Shown in pieces: positions 36,137 to 45,358 of a DNA stretch of 64,000 bases (positions within the stretch are counted from its first letter, which is position 1; each line of letters opens with the position of its first letter). The notes beneath the pieces are model-generated. The model did not search any database, was not told where the DNA came from, and was given only the letters and a program-made list of their open reading frames with translations. Source of the stretch: Bacteroides sp. OM05-12 (GTDB lineage Bacteria; Bacteroidota; Bacteroidia; Bacteroidales; Bacteroidaceae). The stretch is from positions 1-64,000 of the forward strand of contig NZ_QSUN01000008.1 of NCBI RefSeq assembly GCF_003438995.1, read 5' to 3'. The translations under genes and the position numbers were made by a program.

Positions 36137-37591
36137 ATGCCTATGTTATTTACTGCTGAAAATGCATTACTAATCTGTTCTATATTACTTTTCGTTAGCA
36201 TCGCTGTTAGTAAAACCGGTTATCGGTTTGGTATTCCAACTCTCTTATTATTCCTCTTTGTCGGAATGTTTTTCGGCAGTGACGGGCTGGGAATACAATT
36301 CCATAATGCCGACGGAGCACAATTCATCGGGATGCTCGCACTAAGTATCATATTATTCTCCGGAGGCATGGACACAAAATTCAAAGAAATAAAGCCTGTA
36401 CTGGCACAAGGTATACTGCTTTCAACCTTTGGAGTATTATTGACGACTTTCTTCACAGGATTTTTTATTTATTGGATTGCAAGTTTCTCCCATTCCAGCA
36501 TTACTATGTCCTTAACCACTTCGTTGCTCCTAGCCGCCACGATGTCATCTACCGACTCTGCTTCGGTATTCAATATCCTCCGTTCGCAAAAGATGAATCT
36601 AAAGCACAATCTGCGTCCGATGCTTGAATTGGAAAGTGGTAGTAACGACCCTATGGCATTTATGCTCACCATTGTACTGATACAATTCATACAAGCCGGA
36701 GGAATGGGTATCGGAGAAATCTTAACCTCTTTTGCCATACAATTTGCCGTAGGTGCCGGAGCCGGATATTTATTAGGAAAGCTCGCTATTCTGATTATCA
36801 ATAAAATAAATCTACCCAATCAATCCCTTTACCCTATCCTATTACTCAGCTTCGTCTTTTTTATCTTCACCGCAACCGATTTGGTAAAAGGAAACGGTTA
36901 TCTGGCTGTGTACATTGCCGGTATGATGGTAGGAAATACAAAGATAACCAACAGAAAAGAGATAGCTACCTTTATGGATGGTATGACATGGCTGTTCCAA
37001 ATTATCATGTTCCTTACTCTCGGATTGCTGGTCAACCCGCATGAAATGCTTGGAATAGCTGTTGTAGCAGCACTTATCGGTATATTCATGATTCTTGTAG
37101 CCCGTCCGCTAAGTGTCCTTCTATGTTTGCTCCCATTTAGAAAGATGTCAATCAGTTCCAAAACATTCGTATCATGGGTAGGATTGCGCGGGGCGGTTCC
37201 TATTATATTCGCCACGTATCCGGTAGTTGCAGGCGTGGAGGGCTCCAATCAGATATTCAATATCGTATTCTTCATCACTATCCTCTCACTCGTTATTCAG
37301 GGAAGCACCATTTCCTGGTTTGCCAAACTACTCCATTTAGATACTCCATTGGAGAAAACCGGAAATGTATTCGGTGTGGAACTGCCGGAAGAAATAGATA
37401 GCAGTCTGCACGATATGGTTCTGACGGAAGAGATGCTTTCAAATGGCAACAGTCTCAAAGATATGAATATTCCTAAAGGAACACTGGTCATGCTGGTGAA
37501 ACGCGGGGAAGAATTTATCATACCCAACGGAACAGTTCAGCTTCACGTGGGAGACAAGCTGTTACTCATTTCCGAAAATAAGAAAGAATAA
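36137..37591 (+). CDS. K+/H+ antiporter of the CPA1 (NhaP2/CvrA) type
   Basis: A 484-residue protein. The first 390 residues form about 12 membrane helices with the CPA motifs GSDGLGIQFHNA, LLAATMSSTDSASVF and ELESGSNDPMAFML (the conserved Asp of the ion site). The C-terminal 90 residues are cytosolic and resemble a TrkA-C domain (LKDMNIPKGTLVMLVKRGEE, LHVGDKLLLIS), which usually binds a nucleotide or nucleotide second messenger and gates the channel. It exchanges K+ or Na+ for protons. A 22-bp-period array lies 46 bp behind the stop codon. Confidence 0.9.
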   Translation: MPMLFTAENALLICSILLFVSIAVSKTGYRFGIPTLLLFLFVGMFFGSDGLGIQFHNADGAQFIGMLALSIILFSGGMDTKFKEIKPVLAQGILLSTFGVLLTTFFTGFFIYWIASFSHSSITMSLTTSLLLAATMSSTDSASVFNILRSQKMNLKHNLRPMLELESGSNDPMAFMLTIVLIQFIQAGGMGIGEILTSFAIQFAVGAGAGYLLGKLAILIINKINLPNQSLYPILLLSFVFFIFTATDLVKGNGYLAVYIAGMMVGNTKITNRKEIATFMDGMTWLFQIIMFLTLGLLVNPHEMLGIAVVAALIGIFMILVARPLSVLLCLLPFRKMSISSKTFVSWVGLRGAVPIIFATYPVVAGVEGSNQIFNIVFFITILSLVIQGSTISWFAKLLHLDTPLEKTGNVFGVELPEEIDSSLHDMVLTEEMLSNGNSLKDMNIPKGTLVMLVKRGEEFIIPNGTVQLHVGDKLLLISENKKE

Positions 37592-37637
37592 AAACAAAGA
37601 TAAGGAGGCACTTTTATGTTCGCCCTTATCATTGAAT

Positions 37638-37723
37638 CGTTTCACCCGGCGAAGCCTATCGTTTGCCCAAGGGAAGCCTGTCGTTCAGCCCGGGTGAAAC
37701 GATAGGTTTCCCTTGGGCAAACG
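37638..37723. repeat. 86-bp array of four 20-bp units, period 22 (copy 2)
   Basis: Units: CGTTTCACCCGGCGAAGCCT (37638), CGTTTGCCCAAGGGAAGCCT (37660), CGTTCAGCCCGGGTGAAACG (37682), AGGTTTCCCTTGGGCAAACG (37704), with spacers AT, GT, AT. ATCGTTTCACCCGG of unit 1 pairs perfectly with unit 3, and the 18-bp ATCGTTTGCCCAAGGGAA around unit 2 pairs perfectly with unit 4, giving the interleaved order A-B-A'-B'. It matches the array at 25919 unit for unit. A further short hairpin, GATTCGAA/TTCGAATC, follows at 37723-37748. The rest of the 37592-37880 gap shows no gene. Confidence 0.75.
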
Positions 37724-37880
37724 ATTCGAAAGACCTGATGTTCGAATCAGCAGTACCTTATATTCACCCATCATCGTCCTTTTCTTTTTAAATTCTCCGG
37801 CAAAACAAATAAATATGACCGAATATTCGTTTTTTTGTTCCCAATCAACTTATTTTGTACCTATAATAAAATTGTAAAAA

Positions 37881-38396
37881 ATGGAAAAGCTCGAAATAAT
37901 CTTAGGGGATATAACCCTATTGGCAACAGATGCAATCGTCAATGCTGCCAACTCATCCTTATTAGGTGGAGGAGACGTAGACGGAGCCATACACCGTGCT
38001 GCCGGTCCCGATTTGGTACGTGAATGCCATCTGCTGCACGGCTGTAATACCGGCGACGCTAAAATAACCAAAGGATACAATCTGCCTGCACGCCATGTTA
38101 TTCATACAGTCGGTCCTATTTGGCGTGGCGGAACAAAACAAGAACCCGAATTATTAGCCGGTTGTTACAAACGCTGTTTCGAAGTAGCATCCCGCAACGC
38201 TATCCATACGATAGCCTTCCCATCTATCAGCACAGGAGTCTATGGTTATCCGATAGAATTAGCCGCTCCCATCGCTTTGAAAGAGATAAAAGAAGCCATC
38301 CGAAAGTACCCGGATTTGGAAAAAATTATCGTCTGCTGCTTCTCGGAAGAAAATCTAGAAGTATACCAAAAGAGCTTAAAGACACTTAATTCTTAA
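37881..38396 (+). CDS. Macrodomain protein (YmdB-like ADP-ribose deacylase/hydrolase)
   Basis: A 171-residue single macrodomain. The ADP-ribose pocket motifs are all present: GDITLLATDAIVNAANSSLL with the catalytic Asn pair, GGGDVDGAIHRAAGPDL, GDAKITKGYNLPARHVIHTVGP and the phosphate loop PSISTGVYGYP. Such proteins remove acetyl from O-acetyl-ADP-ribose or ADP-ribose from proteins. It stands alone and is not next to a DarT toxin or other ADP-ribosyltransferase, so a toxin-antitoxin role is not supported. Confidence 0.94.
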   Translation: MEKLEIILGDITLLATDAIVNAANSSLLGGGDVDGAIHRAAGPDLVRECHLLHGCNTGDAKITKGYNLPARHVIHTVGPIWRGGTKQEPELLAGCYKRCFEVASRNAIHTIAFPSISTGVYGYPIELAAPIALKEIKEAIRKYPDLEKIIVCCFSEENLEVYQKSLKTLNS

Positions 38397-38464
38397 GCTA
38401 CAAAGCAAACTAATATGACATTTTGACGTTTAATATACATATTAATAATAAAAATGATATGTAT

Positions 38465-39433
38465 ATGAAAACGAATCAAATAATATTAGCGTCGAAACCT
38501 ACGGGTATGCCGACCATAAATAATTTCCGTTTTGAAGAAGTGACACTGCCACCTATTCAGAAAGGAGAAGTGCTTTTAAAACCTCTTTATTTCTCCGTAG
38601 ATCCTTATCTCCGTCATACGATGGATAAAACTGGAATCCCTATGACAAGTATCGCTATAGCAATGGTAGAAGAGAGTCATGATGCCAATAAATTTAAAAA
38701 AGGAGATACCGTTATAGGTATGCTTCCCTGGGCTACTCATGCCGTTAAAGAAGAAGATAAACTACGTAAAATAGAAACGACCGATGTTCCCGTCAGTTAT
38801 TATCTGGGAGTACTCGGTATGCCGGGATTAACAGCCTATTTCGGAATGACGGATATATGCCGACCTAAACCGAAAGAAACGGTAGTAATATCCGGAGCAG
38901 TAGGAATAGTGGCCGGACAGATTGCAAGAATCATGGGTGCAAGAGTAATCGGCATCACCGGTTCTGACGAGAAGGCCGATTTAATCACCCATCGTTTCGG
39001 CTACGATGAAGCCATTAACTACAAGAATGTTTCTAATCTTGATGAAGCCATATCCAAAGTCTGTCCGAATGGCATCGACTGTTATTTCGACAATGTAGGA
39101 GGAGATGTATCCGATACGGTAATTAAGCATATTAATTTCGATGCACGTATCGCCATCTGCGGACAAATAGCACTTTACAATGAAATTAACCTGAGTACGG
39201 GCATACGTATACTGCCCCAGATATTAACGAAAAGTGCTACGGTTCAAGGTTTTATGGTTAATAATTATAACCAACGCTTTCCCGAAGGATTGATGCAATT
39301 AAGCAAATGGATAAGAGAAGGTCGGTTAAAGTACACAGAGACTGTCATTGATGGCTTTAAGCATCTTCCAGAAGCATTTATTGCCCTTTTTGAAGGCAAA
39401 AACACGGGAAAAATGATTGTAAAGACTAATTGA
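38465..39433 (+). CDS. Zinc-independent NADP-dependent oxidoreductase (MDR superfamily, CurA-like)
   Basis: A 322-residue cytosolic enzyme. The N-terminal domain begins KTNQIILASKPTGMPTINNF and has LLKPLYFSVDPYLRHTM, without zinc ligands. The nucleotide fold has LPGLTAYFGMTDI..., SGAVGIVAGQIARIMGARVIG and CYFDNVGGDVSDTV. This is the pattern of leukotriene B4 dehydrogenase/curcumin reductase-type enzymes, which reduce alpha,beta-unsaturated ketones with NADPH. The start at 38465 is preferred to 38423 or 38459 because homologues begin here. The true substrate is unknown. Confidence 0.9.
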   Translation: MKTNQIILASKPTGMPTINNFRFEEVTLPPIQKGEVLLKPLYFSVDPYLRHTMDKTGIPMTSIAIAMVEESHDANKFKKGDTVIGMLPWATHAVKEEDKLRKIETTDVPVSYYLGVLGMPGLTAYFGMTDICRPKPKETVVISGAVGIVAGQIARIMGARVIGITGSDEKADLITHRFGYDEAINYKNVSNLDEAISKVCPNGIDCYFDNVGGDVSDTVIKHINFDARIAICGQIALYNEINLSTGIRILPQILTKSATVQGFMVNNYNQRFPEGLMQLSKWIREGRLKYTETVIDGFKHLPEAFIALFEGKNTGKMIVKTN

Positions 39434-39496
39434 TACCCTCACGTTAAAATAATGTAAATGTATTCATAATTTGTTTTACCCCAAAGGAGAGATGTT

Positions 39497-39504
39497 TACT
39501 TTTG
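39497..39504 (+). promoter_or_regulatory. -7 box of the acyl-CoA ligase/AddA operon
   Basis: TACTTTTG fits TAnnTTTG. The nearest TTG lies 24 bp upstream (39470-39472), wider than usual. Transcription would start near 39511. Confidence 0.5.
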
Positions 39505-39534
39505 CGCACATTCGTCACATAAATGTGCAAAAAG

Positions 39535-41199
39535 ATGGTTAACGAAAAGAGTTTTATTGCTCTTATTGAGCAAAGTATCATAAAGAATTGGGACTCCAAT
39601 GCCTTGACTGACTATAAAGGAATTACCTTACAATATAAGGATGTAGCCCGTAAAATAGAGAAAATACACATTTTATTAGAAAATGCAGGTATACAACAAG
39701 GAGATAAGATAGCAGTTTGTGGTAGAAACAGTGCTCATTGGGCGGTCGCTTTTCTTGCAACGATTACTTACGGAGCTGTGATTGTTCCAATTCTTCATGA
39801 ATTTAAAGCAGACAATATACACAATATCGTGAACCATTCCGAAGCACGATTACTATTTGTAGGCGACCAGATTTGGGAGAACCTGAATGAAGAAGCAATG
39901 ATGCATCTTGAAGGTATCATAGGATTACAAGACTTCTCTGTCTTTATCTCCCGTTCCGAGAAGCTGAGCTATGCACGCGAGCATTTAAACGAGATATACG
40001 GACATAGATTTCCATGTAATTTCCGCCCCGAACACATATCTTATCATCAGGATAAACCGGAAGAACTTGTTATCATTAACTATACTTCGGGTACAACCGG
40101 ATACTCCAAAGGGGTTATGCTCCCCTATCGCAGTATCTTATCCAATGTGGAATATTGCCGGGAAGAGGTGAAGATACAACCGGGAGACCGTATTGTCTCT
40201 ATGCTACCGATGGGACATGTATTCGGAATGACCTACGATTTTCTTTATGGCTTATGCGCCGGAGCACATATCTGGTTCCTGACGCGAATGCCGTCACCCA
40301 AGATTATTGCGCAATCATTCTCTGAAATACAGCCGAAGGTTATCGCATGCGTGCCGCTTATTGTCGAAAAAATCATCAAGAAGAATATACTTCCGAGAGT
40401 AGATAATCGCATCGGAAAATTATTGCTGCACGTACCTATCATCAATGATAAAATAAAGGCAGCAGCAAAACATGAGGCGATGAAAGTATTCGGAAGCAAT
40501 TTTATTGAAATTATTATTGGAGGCGCACCTTTCAATGCCGAAGTGGAAGCCTTTCTGAAAAAGATTGAATTCCCTTATACTATTGTATATGGTATGACGG
40601 AGTGCGGTCCTATTATCTGCTCCAGTTATTGGAAAGACTTAAAGTTGGCTTCATGCGGAAGAGCAGCCTCACGGATGGAAGTCCGCATTGATTCTCCCGA
40701 TCCTGAAAACATCGCCGGAGAAATCCTTTGCAAAGGAGAGAATCTAATGCTGGGATATTACAAGAATGATGAAATAACCGCCCAAGTTGTCGACAGCAAC
40801 GGATGGTTGCACACCGGAGATCTTGCAGTCATGGACAAAGAAGGAAATGTATTCATAAAAGGACGAAGCAAGAACTTGTTGCTTAACTCGTCAGGACAAA
40901 ATATCTATCCGGAGGAGATAGAAAGCAGACTGAATAATATGCCATATGTTTCCGAATCACTGATTGTATTGCAGCGCGATAAATTGGTTGCATTGATATA
41001 TCCTGATTTTGATGATGCTTTTGCACATGGGCTTACCAATGCGGACATCGAGAAAGCAATGGATATCAACCGCAACAACCTCAATGCCGTATTGCCTGCT
41101 TACTCACAAATAGCCAAAGTGAAGATTTATCCGGAAGAATTTGAAAAAACGGCCAAGAAAAGTATAAAACGCTTCCTTTATCAAGAAATGAAAGGATAA
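39535..41199 (+). CDS. AMP-dependent long-chain acyl-CoA ligase
   Basis: A 554-residue ANL-superfamily enzyme that activates a carboxylic acid with ATP and attaches it to CoA. The P-loop is INYTSGTTGYSKGVMLP, and further motifs are PMGHVFGMTYDF, VYGMTECGP, GWLHTGDLAVMDKEGNVFIKG and the hinge GRSKNLLLNSSGQNIYPEEI. The C-terminal KTAKKSIKRFLY holds the catalytic Lys. Fatty acid is the most likely substrate. The ATG at 39535 is preferred over 39523 because MVNEKSFIALIEQS is the usual start. It is 6 bp from the AddA-like gene and probably shares its transcript. Confidence 0.88.
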   Translation: MVNEKSFIALIEQSIIKNWDSNALTDYKGITLQYKDVARKIEKIHILLENAGIQQGDKIAVCGRNSAHWAVAFLATITYGAVIVPILHEFKADNIHNIVNHSEARLLFVGDQIWENLNEEAMMHLEGIIGLQDFSVFISRSEKLSYAREHLNEIYGHRFPCNFRPEHISYHQDKPEELVIINYTSGTTGYSKGVMLPYRSILSNVEYCREEVKIQPGDRIVSMLPMGHVFGMTYDFLYGLCAGAHIWFLTRMPSPKIIAQSFSEIQPKVIACVPLIVEKIIKKNILPRVDNRIGKLLLHVPIINDKIKAAAKHEAMKVFGSNFIEIIIGGAPFNAEVEAFLKKIEFPYTIVYGMTECGPIICSSYWKDLKLASCGRAASRMEVRIDSPDPENIAGEILCKGENLMLGYYKNDEITAQVVDSNGWLHTGDLAVMDKEGNVFIKGRSKNLLLNSSGQNIYPEEIESRLNNMPYVSESLIVLQRDKLVALIYPDFDDAFAHGLTNADIEKAMDINRNNLNAVLPAYSQIAKVKIYPEEFEKTAKKSIKRFLYQEMKG

Positions 41200-41205
41200 C
41201 ATAAA

Positions 41206-44200
41206 ATGAAAACCTCATCCGAATTAGTTGTTTATAAAGCATCTGCGGGTTCCGGCAAAACATTTACACTTGCCGTGGAATACATAAAACTGCTTATTCA
41301 AAACCCACGTGCTTACAGAAACATTCTCGCAGTGACTTTTACCAATAAAGCTACTACCGAAATGAAAAAGAGAATTCTGGAACAGCTATACGGTATATAT
41401 ATAGGTGACAAAGAATCTGCCCCTTATCTGGAAAATGTATGTAAAGGAGTGAATTTGCCCGAAGATGAAGTCCGGGCAGCAGCCGGTAAAGCATTGAATT
41501 ATATCATCCATGATTACAGTCACTTTCGTGTGGAAACAATCGACTCTTTCTTTCAATCGGTCATACGTAACCTGGCGAGGGAATTGGAATTGAATGCGAA
41601 TCTGAATATAGAACTCAATAACTCGGAAGTATTAAGCGATGCGGTGGATGCAATGATCGAAAAACTAGACCGCAACTCTCCCGTGCTTACTTGGTTACTG
41701 GAGTATATCGAAGAACGAATTCAAAGCGACCGTCGATGGAACGTTTCAGATGAAATAAAAAGCTTCGGACGTAATATTTTCGATGAGGGATATATTGAAA
41801 AGGGAGCCGGATTACGAAATAAATTAAAAGATAAAGATTGTATCCGCAATTACCGTAAAACATTAAAAGCAATACGGGAAGAAGCCTTGGAACAGATGAA
41901 AGGTTTCTCCGATCAGTTTAACGGTGTATTGGAAACAGCCGGGCTATCTCCTCTGGATTTGAAAAACGGAGCAAGAGGTATCAGCAGTTACTTTAAAAAG
42001 ATAGAATCCGGCATTTTGGGAAATGAAGTAAGAAATACCACTGTAGAGAAAAGCCTGAACAGTGCTGAGGAATGGAGTACAAAAACATCGCCGAACAGAG
42101 CAGAAATCTTAGCCATTGCCGAATCAGAACTTATTCCGTTATTACAGACGTGCGAAAATTTTCGTTCTAAAAATAACAGTATCGTCAACTCCTGCGAATT
42201 GTCTTTGCGCCATATCAATAACTTACGTCTGTTGGCCAATATCGACGAAGAAGTGCGCGAACAAAATCGTGAGAACAACCGTTTCCTCTTATCGGACACA
42301 AATGCCCTGCTCCATAATCTGGTAAAAGACGGAGACTCCTCATTTGTCTTTGAAAAAATAGGTACAAGTATCCGCAACGTCATGATAGACGAGTTTCAAG
42401 ACACATCACGAATGCAATGGGATAATTTCAAATTATTATTGCTGGAAGGGCTGTCACAAGGAGCAAACAGTCTGATTGTAGGTGACGTGAAACAATCCAT
42501 TTACCGTTGGCGAAACGGTGATTGGGGAATATTAAACGGATTACAAGGAAAAATCGAAGCATTCCCTATCCGGGTGGAAACGTTAACAACCAATCGACGT
42601 AGTGAAAGCAATATAATCCATTTCAATAACCAAATCTTTACGGAAGCCCGCAACTGGCTTAACAACATATATACCGAAGAACAAGGTGAAGAATGCGAGG
42701 AATTGCAAAAAGCATATAACGACGTTAAGCAAGATTCCCCTAAGAAAGAAGAAAAAGGTTACATCAAAATATCATTTCTCAACAACGAACAAGAAAGCTC
42801 TTATACCGAACAAACATTGGAAGCTCTGGCAACAGAAACCGAACAACTGATCCATAGCGGTATCCGCCAGTCTGACATTACCATTCTTGTACGTAAAAAC
42901 AAAAGTATACCTCGGATAGCAGATTACTTCGACAAGAATCTGCCTTATAAAATCGTATCCGATGAGGCTTTCCGTTTGGATGCGTCACTTGCGCTCTGTA
43001 TGATTCTGGATGGTCTGCGTTATCTGTCCAATCCCGAAAACAAGATAGCACGTGCCCAACTTGCCGTCTCCTATCAGAATGAAGTGCACCATAATCAGGT
43101 AGATTTAAATACAATATTAATAAACGAAGTAGAGAATTATCTACCGGAAAGTTTTATTAATAATATAAAGACACTGCGTTTAATGCCTCTATATGAACTG
43201 ATTGAAAAACTATTTGAGGTATTTGAAATGCAGTTGATAGCCAATCAGGATGCCTACCTGTTTGCTTTCTTTGATGCTGTATTGGACTATCTGCAAACAA
43301 ATTCATCGGATATCGATAGTTTCATTACTTTTTGGGAAGAGACGTTATGCGGCAAGACCATTCCATCGGGAGAGATAGAAGGCATACGTATCATGTCTAT
43401 ACACAAGTCAAAAGGATTGGAGTTTCACACTGTACTGATACCCTTCTGCGACTGGAAATTAGAAAACGAAACAAACAATCAATTAGTATGGTGCGAACCT
43501 AAAGAAGCTCCGTTCAATGAATTGGATATTGTGCCCATCAACTATTCCACAACAATGTCGCAATCCATTTATCAAGACGATTACCGGCATGAACGACTTC
43601 AACTGTGGGTAGATAATCTGAATTTACTCTATGTTGCCTTCACTCGTGCCGAAAAGAATCTGATTGTATTCGGCAAAGCGAAACAAAAAGGTACAGTATC
43701 CGAACTACTTTTCCATTCGCTTGCAATGATTGTGCAAAAGAATAATGAAGAATGGGATGGTGAAATACCTTACGAATTCGGAACATTATGTTCTTCTGAA
43801 ACTAAGAAAGAGAAAAAAAGCACAAACAAATTGACTGTACTACCGAATAAATGTGCCGTAAAAATGGAATCTTATAAGCATAAGATAGAATTTAAACAGT
43901 CCAACCGTTCGACCCGTTTTATTCGTGGTGAAGGAGAAGAAGACAAAACAGAGAAGTATATCAGTCAAGGGCAATTGCTCCACGTCATCTTTTCTGCCAT
44001 TGCAACGGATAAAGATATAGACCATGCGTTCTCCGAATTGATATCCGAAGGAATCATCAGTTCTCAAAAGCAAGTAGAACAGCTAAAGAAACTAGTTTAT
44101 CACGCACTCTCCCACCCCAAAGTATCCGAATGGTATTCCGGCAAATATCGTCTCTTCAATGAATGCGAGATTGTCTACAAAGAAAACGGTATAGTACAAA

Positions 44201-44391
44201 CACGTCGCCCAGACCGTGTCATGATGAAAGATGACGAAGTAATTGTCGTCGACTTTAAATTCGGAAAAAGGAAACCGGAATACAATGACCAAGTACAAGG
44301 CTATATGAATCTTCTTGCAGAAATGGGATATAAGAATATTACCGGATATCTATGGTATGTATTTGAGAATGGTTTAGAAGAGGTGAGGTAG
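41206..44391 (+). CDS. AddA-like UvrD-type helicase with C-terminal PD-(D/E)XK nuclease
   Basis: A 1061-residue protein. The helicase core has Walker A YKASAGSGKTFTLAVEYI at the N-terminus, motif Ia LAVTFTNKATTEMKKRI, Walker B MIDEFQDTSRMQWD (near 394), VGDVKQSIYRWR, and motif V GIRIMSIHKSKGLEFHTVLI (near 733). The C-terminal nuclease has RRPDRVMMKDDEVIVVDFKF (near 1013) with the Asp and Lys ligands. It processes double-strand breaks for recombination together with the AddB-like protein encoded at 45359-48400 on the other strand. The gene is followed by a terminator shared with a tRNA. Confidence 0.93.
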   Translation: MKTSSELVVYKASAGSGKTFTLAVEYIKLLIQNPRAYRNILAVTFTNKATTEMKKRILEQLYGIYIGDKESAPYLENVCKGVNLPEDEVRAAAGKALNYIIHDYSHFRVETIDSFFQSVIRNLARELELNANLNIELNNSEVLSDAVDAMIEKLDRNSPVLTWLLEYIEERIQSDRRWNVSDEIKSFGRNIFDEGYIEKGAGLRNKLKDKDCIRNYRKTLKAIREEALEQMKGFSDQFNGVLETAGLSPLDLKNGARGISSYFKKIESGILGNEVRNTTVEKSLNSAEEWSTKTSPNRAEILAIAESELIPLLQTCENFRSKNNSIVNSCELSLRHINNLRLLANIDEEVREQNRENNRFLLSDTNALLHNLVKDGDSSFVFEKIGTSIRNVMIDEFQDTSRMQWDNFKLLLLEGLSQGANSLIVGDVKQSIYRWRNGDWGILNGLQGKIEAFPIRVETLTTNRRSESNIIHFNNQIFTEARNWLNNIYTEEQGEECEELQKAYNDVKQDSPKKEEKGYIKISFLNNEQESSYTEQTLEALATETEQLIHSGIRQSDITILVRKNKSIPRIADYFDKNLPYKIVSDEAFRLDASLALCMILDGLRYLSNPENKIARAQLAVSYQNEVHHNQVDLNTILINEVENYLPESFINNIKTLRLMPLYELIEKLFEVFEMQLIANQDAYLFAFFDAVLDYLQTNSSDIDSFITFWEETLCGKTIPSGEIEGIRIMSIHKSKGLEFHTVLIPFCDWKLENETNNQLVWCEPKEAPFNELDIVPINYSTTMSQSIYQDDYRHERLQLWVDNLNLLYVAFTRAEKNLIVFGKAKQKGTVSELLFHSLAMIVQKNNEEWDGEIPYEFGTLCSSETKKEKKSTNKLTVLPNKCAVKMESYKHKIEFKQSNRSTRFIRGEGEEDKTEKYISQGQLLHVIFSAIATDKDIDHAFSELISEGIISSQKQVEQLKKLVYHALSHPKVSEWYSGKYRLFNECEIVYKENGIVQTRRPDRVMMKDDEVIVVDFKFGKRKPEYNDQVQGYMNLLAEMGYKNITGYLWYVFENGLEEVR

Positions 44392-44428
44392 GAATTATAT
44401 AAAATTTATGCAACTGTCCTATAATAGT

Positions 44429-44470
44429 AAACCGCAAATACCTAATTATTAGTTATTTGCGGTTTTTAAT
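44429..44470. terminator. Bidirectional terminator between addA-like gene and tRNA-Arg
   Basis: AAACCGCAAATA (44429-44440) pairs perfectly over 12 bp with TATTTGCGGTTT (44454-44465); the loop can pair further (CTAAT/ATTAG). TTTTTAATT follows on the plus strand. On the minus strand it lies 7 bp behind the mature tRNA end. Confidence 0.85.
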
Positions 44471-44472
44471 TG

Positions 44473-44546
<74 letters not shown>

Positions 44547-44652
44547 ATCCTTAAATGCGGTGCAAAGGTACATTTTTTTATGAAATCTCAAAACTTTTCA
44601 GGCTCTTTTTTCTTATAAATTTATCACTCTATTCTAATTTAAGAATAATAAA

Positions 44653-44683
44653 TTGACGTAACTTACAGATTTTATTATATTTG
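44653..44683 (+). promoter_or_regulatory. Promoter of the small LuxR-type gene
   Basis: TTG (44653-44655), 20 bp, TATATTTG (44676-44683): a full match. Transcription would start near 44690, 36 nt before the ATG. Confidence 0.7.
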
Positions 44684-44725
44684 CATCCAATGTAATCTGA
44701 TACTCAAAAGAGAAAAGAAAATCAT

Positions 44726-45208
44726 ATGATAAAAAACCTGCTAAAAGAACTCATCAGTTTAAGAAAGGACTCAAAAGAAGCCGAGATTACCATAAATAAT
44801 GAAGATAAATTCATACCATCCGAGAAACAATGGCAAAAGTTTATTGACTTCATAGGAAGTAATAGGATTACGGAAACACAAATAGAGGAAATCATCATAG
44901 CAATGAGCGGAAAAGAAGGAGCATCCGTTATCCAACAAATAAAGAAAGAGATGGAAGATAGCCGTGAGTATGCAGAAGATATCAGGAAACTTCATCCTAC
45001 AATAACAGCTACCGAATTGCAAATATGCTGTTATATTATTGAAGGAAAATCCAGTGAGGAAATCAGCCAATTAATGGGCGTGGGAGTCTCAACCATTACT
45101 TCAAACAGATGCCGTATACGCACTAAATTAGGAATATCCAAAGAAAGGAGCCTGAAAGTCTATCTAGACTCCGTCACACGTTTAAAGAAGAAAAATAAGA
45201 AGAAATAA
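44726..45208 (+). CDS. LuxR-type helix-turn-helix protein without receiver domain
   Basis: A 160-residue protein. The N-terminal 90 residues are helical and charged, with no recognised sensor domain. The C-terminal part is a GerE/LuxR HTH: LHPTITATELQICCYIIEGKS, SEEISQLMGVGVSTITSNRC and RIRTKLGISKERSLKVYL, followed by a Lys-rich tail. This resembles the DNA-binding ends of Bacteroidota regulators that sit behind large TPR or kinase proteins, here as an isolated unit. It has its own strong promoter. Target genes and signal are unknown. Confidence 0.75.
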   Translation: MIKNLLKELISLRKDSKEAEITINNEDKFIPSEKQWQKFIDFIGSNRITETQIEEIIIAMSGKEGASVIQQIKKEMEDSREYAEDIRKLHPTITATELQICCYIIEGKSSEEISQLMGVGVSTITSNRCRIRTKLGISKERSLKVYLDSVTRLKKKNKKK

Positions 45209-45358
45209 GCCATCGGGCATACGATGCAGGCAAAAAAACAATCAGCTATCGTTTCATCATAAGAGGTAATCGAATAAAGGAGAGAATGAAGAAACTCCAA
45301 TATCCGATATACCTTCATGATAAAACTAATAGTCAATTAAATCCATAAATTCTTCTTT

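Noticed and set aside
37881..38396. Macrodomain as DarG-type antitoxin
   Set aside because: No DarT ADP-ribosyltransferase or other toxin gene is adjacent, and the protein is a single macrodomain without the DarG extension.
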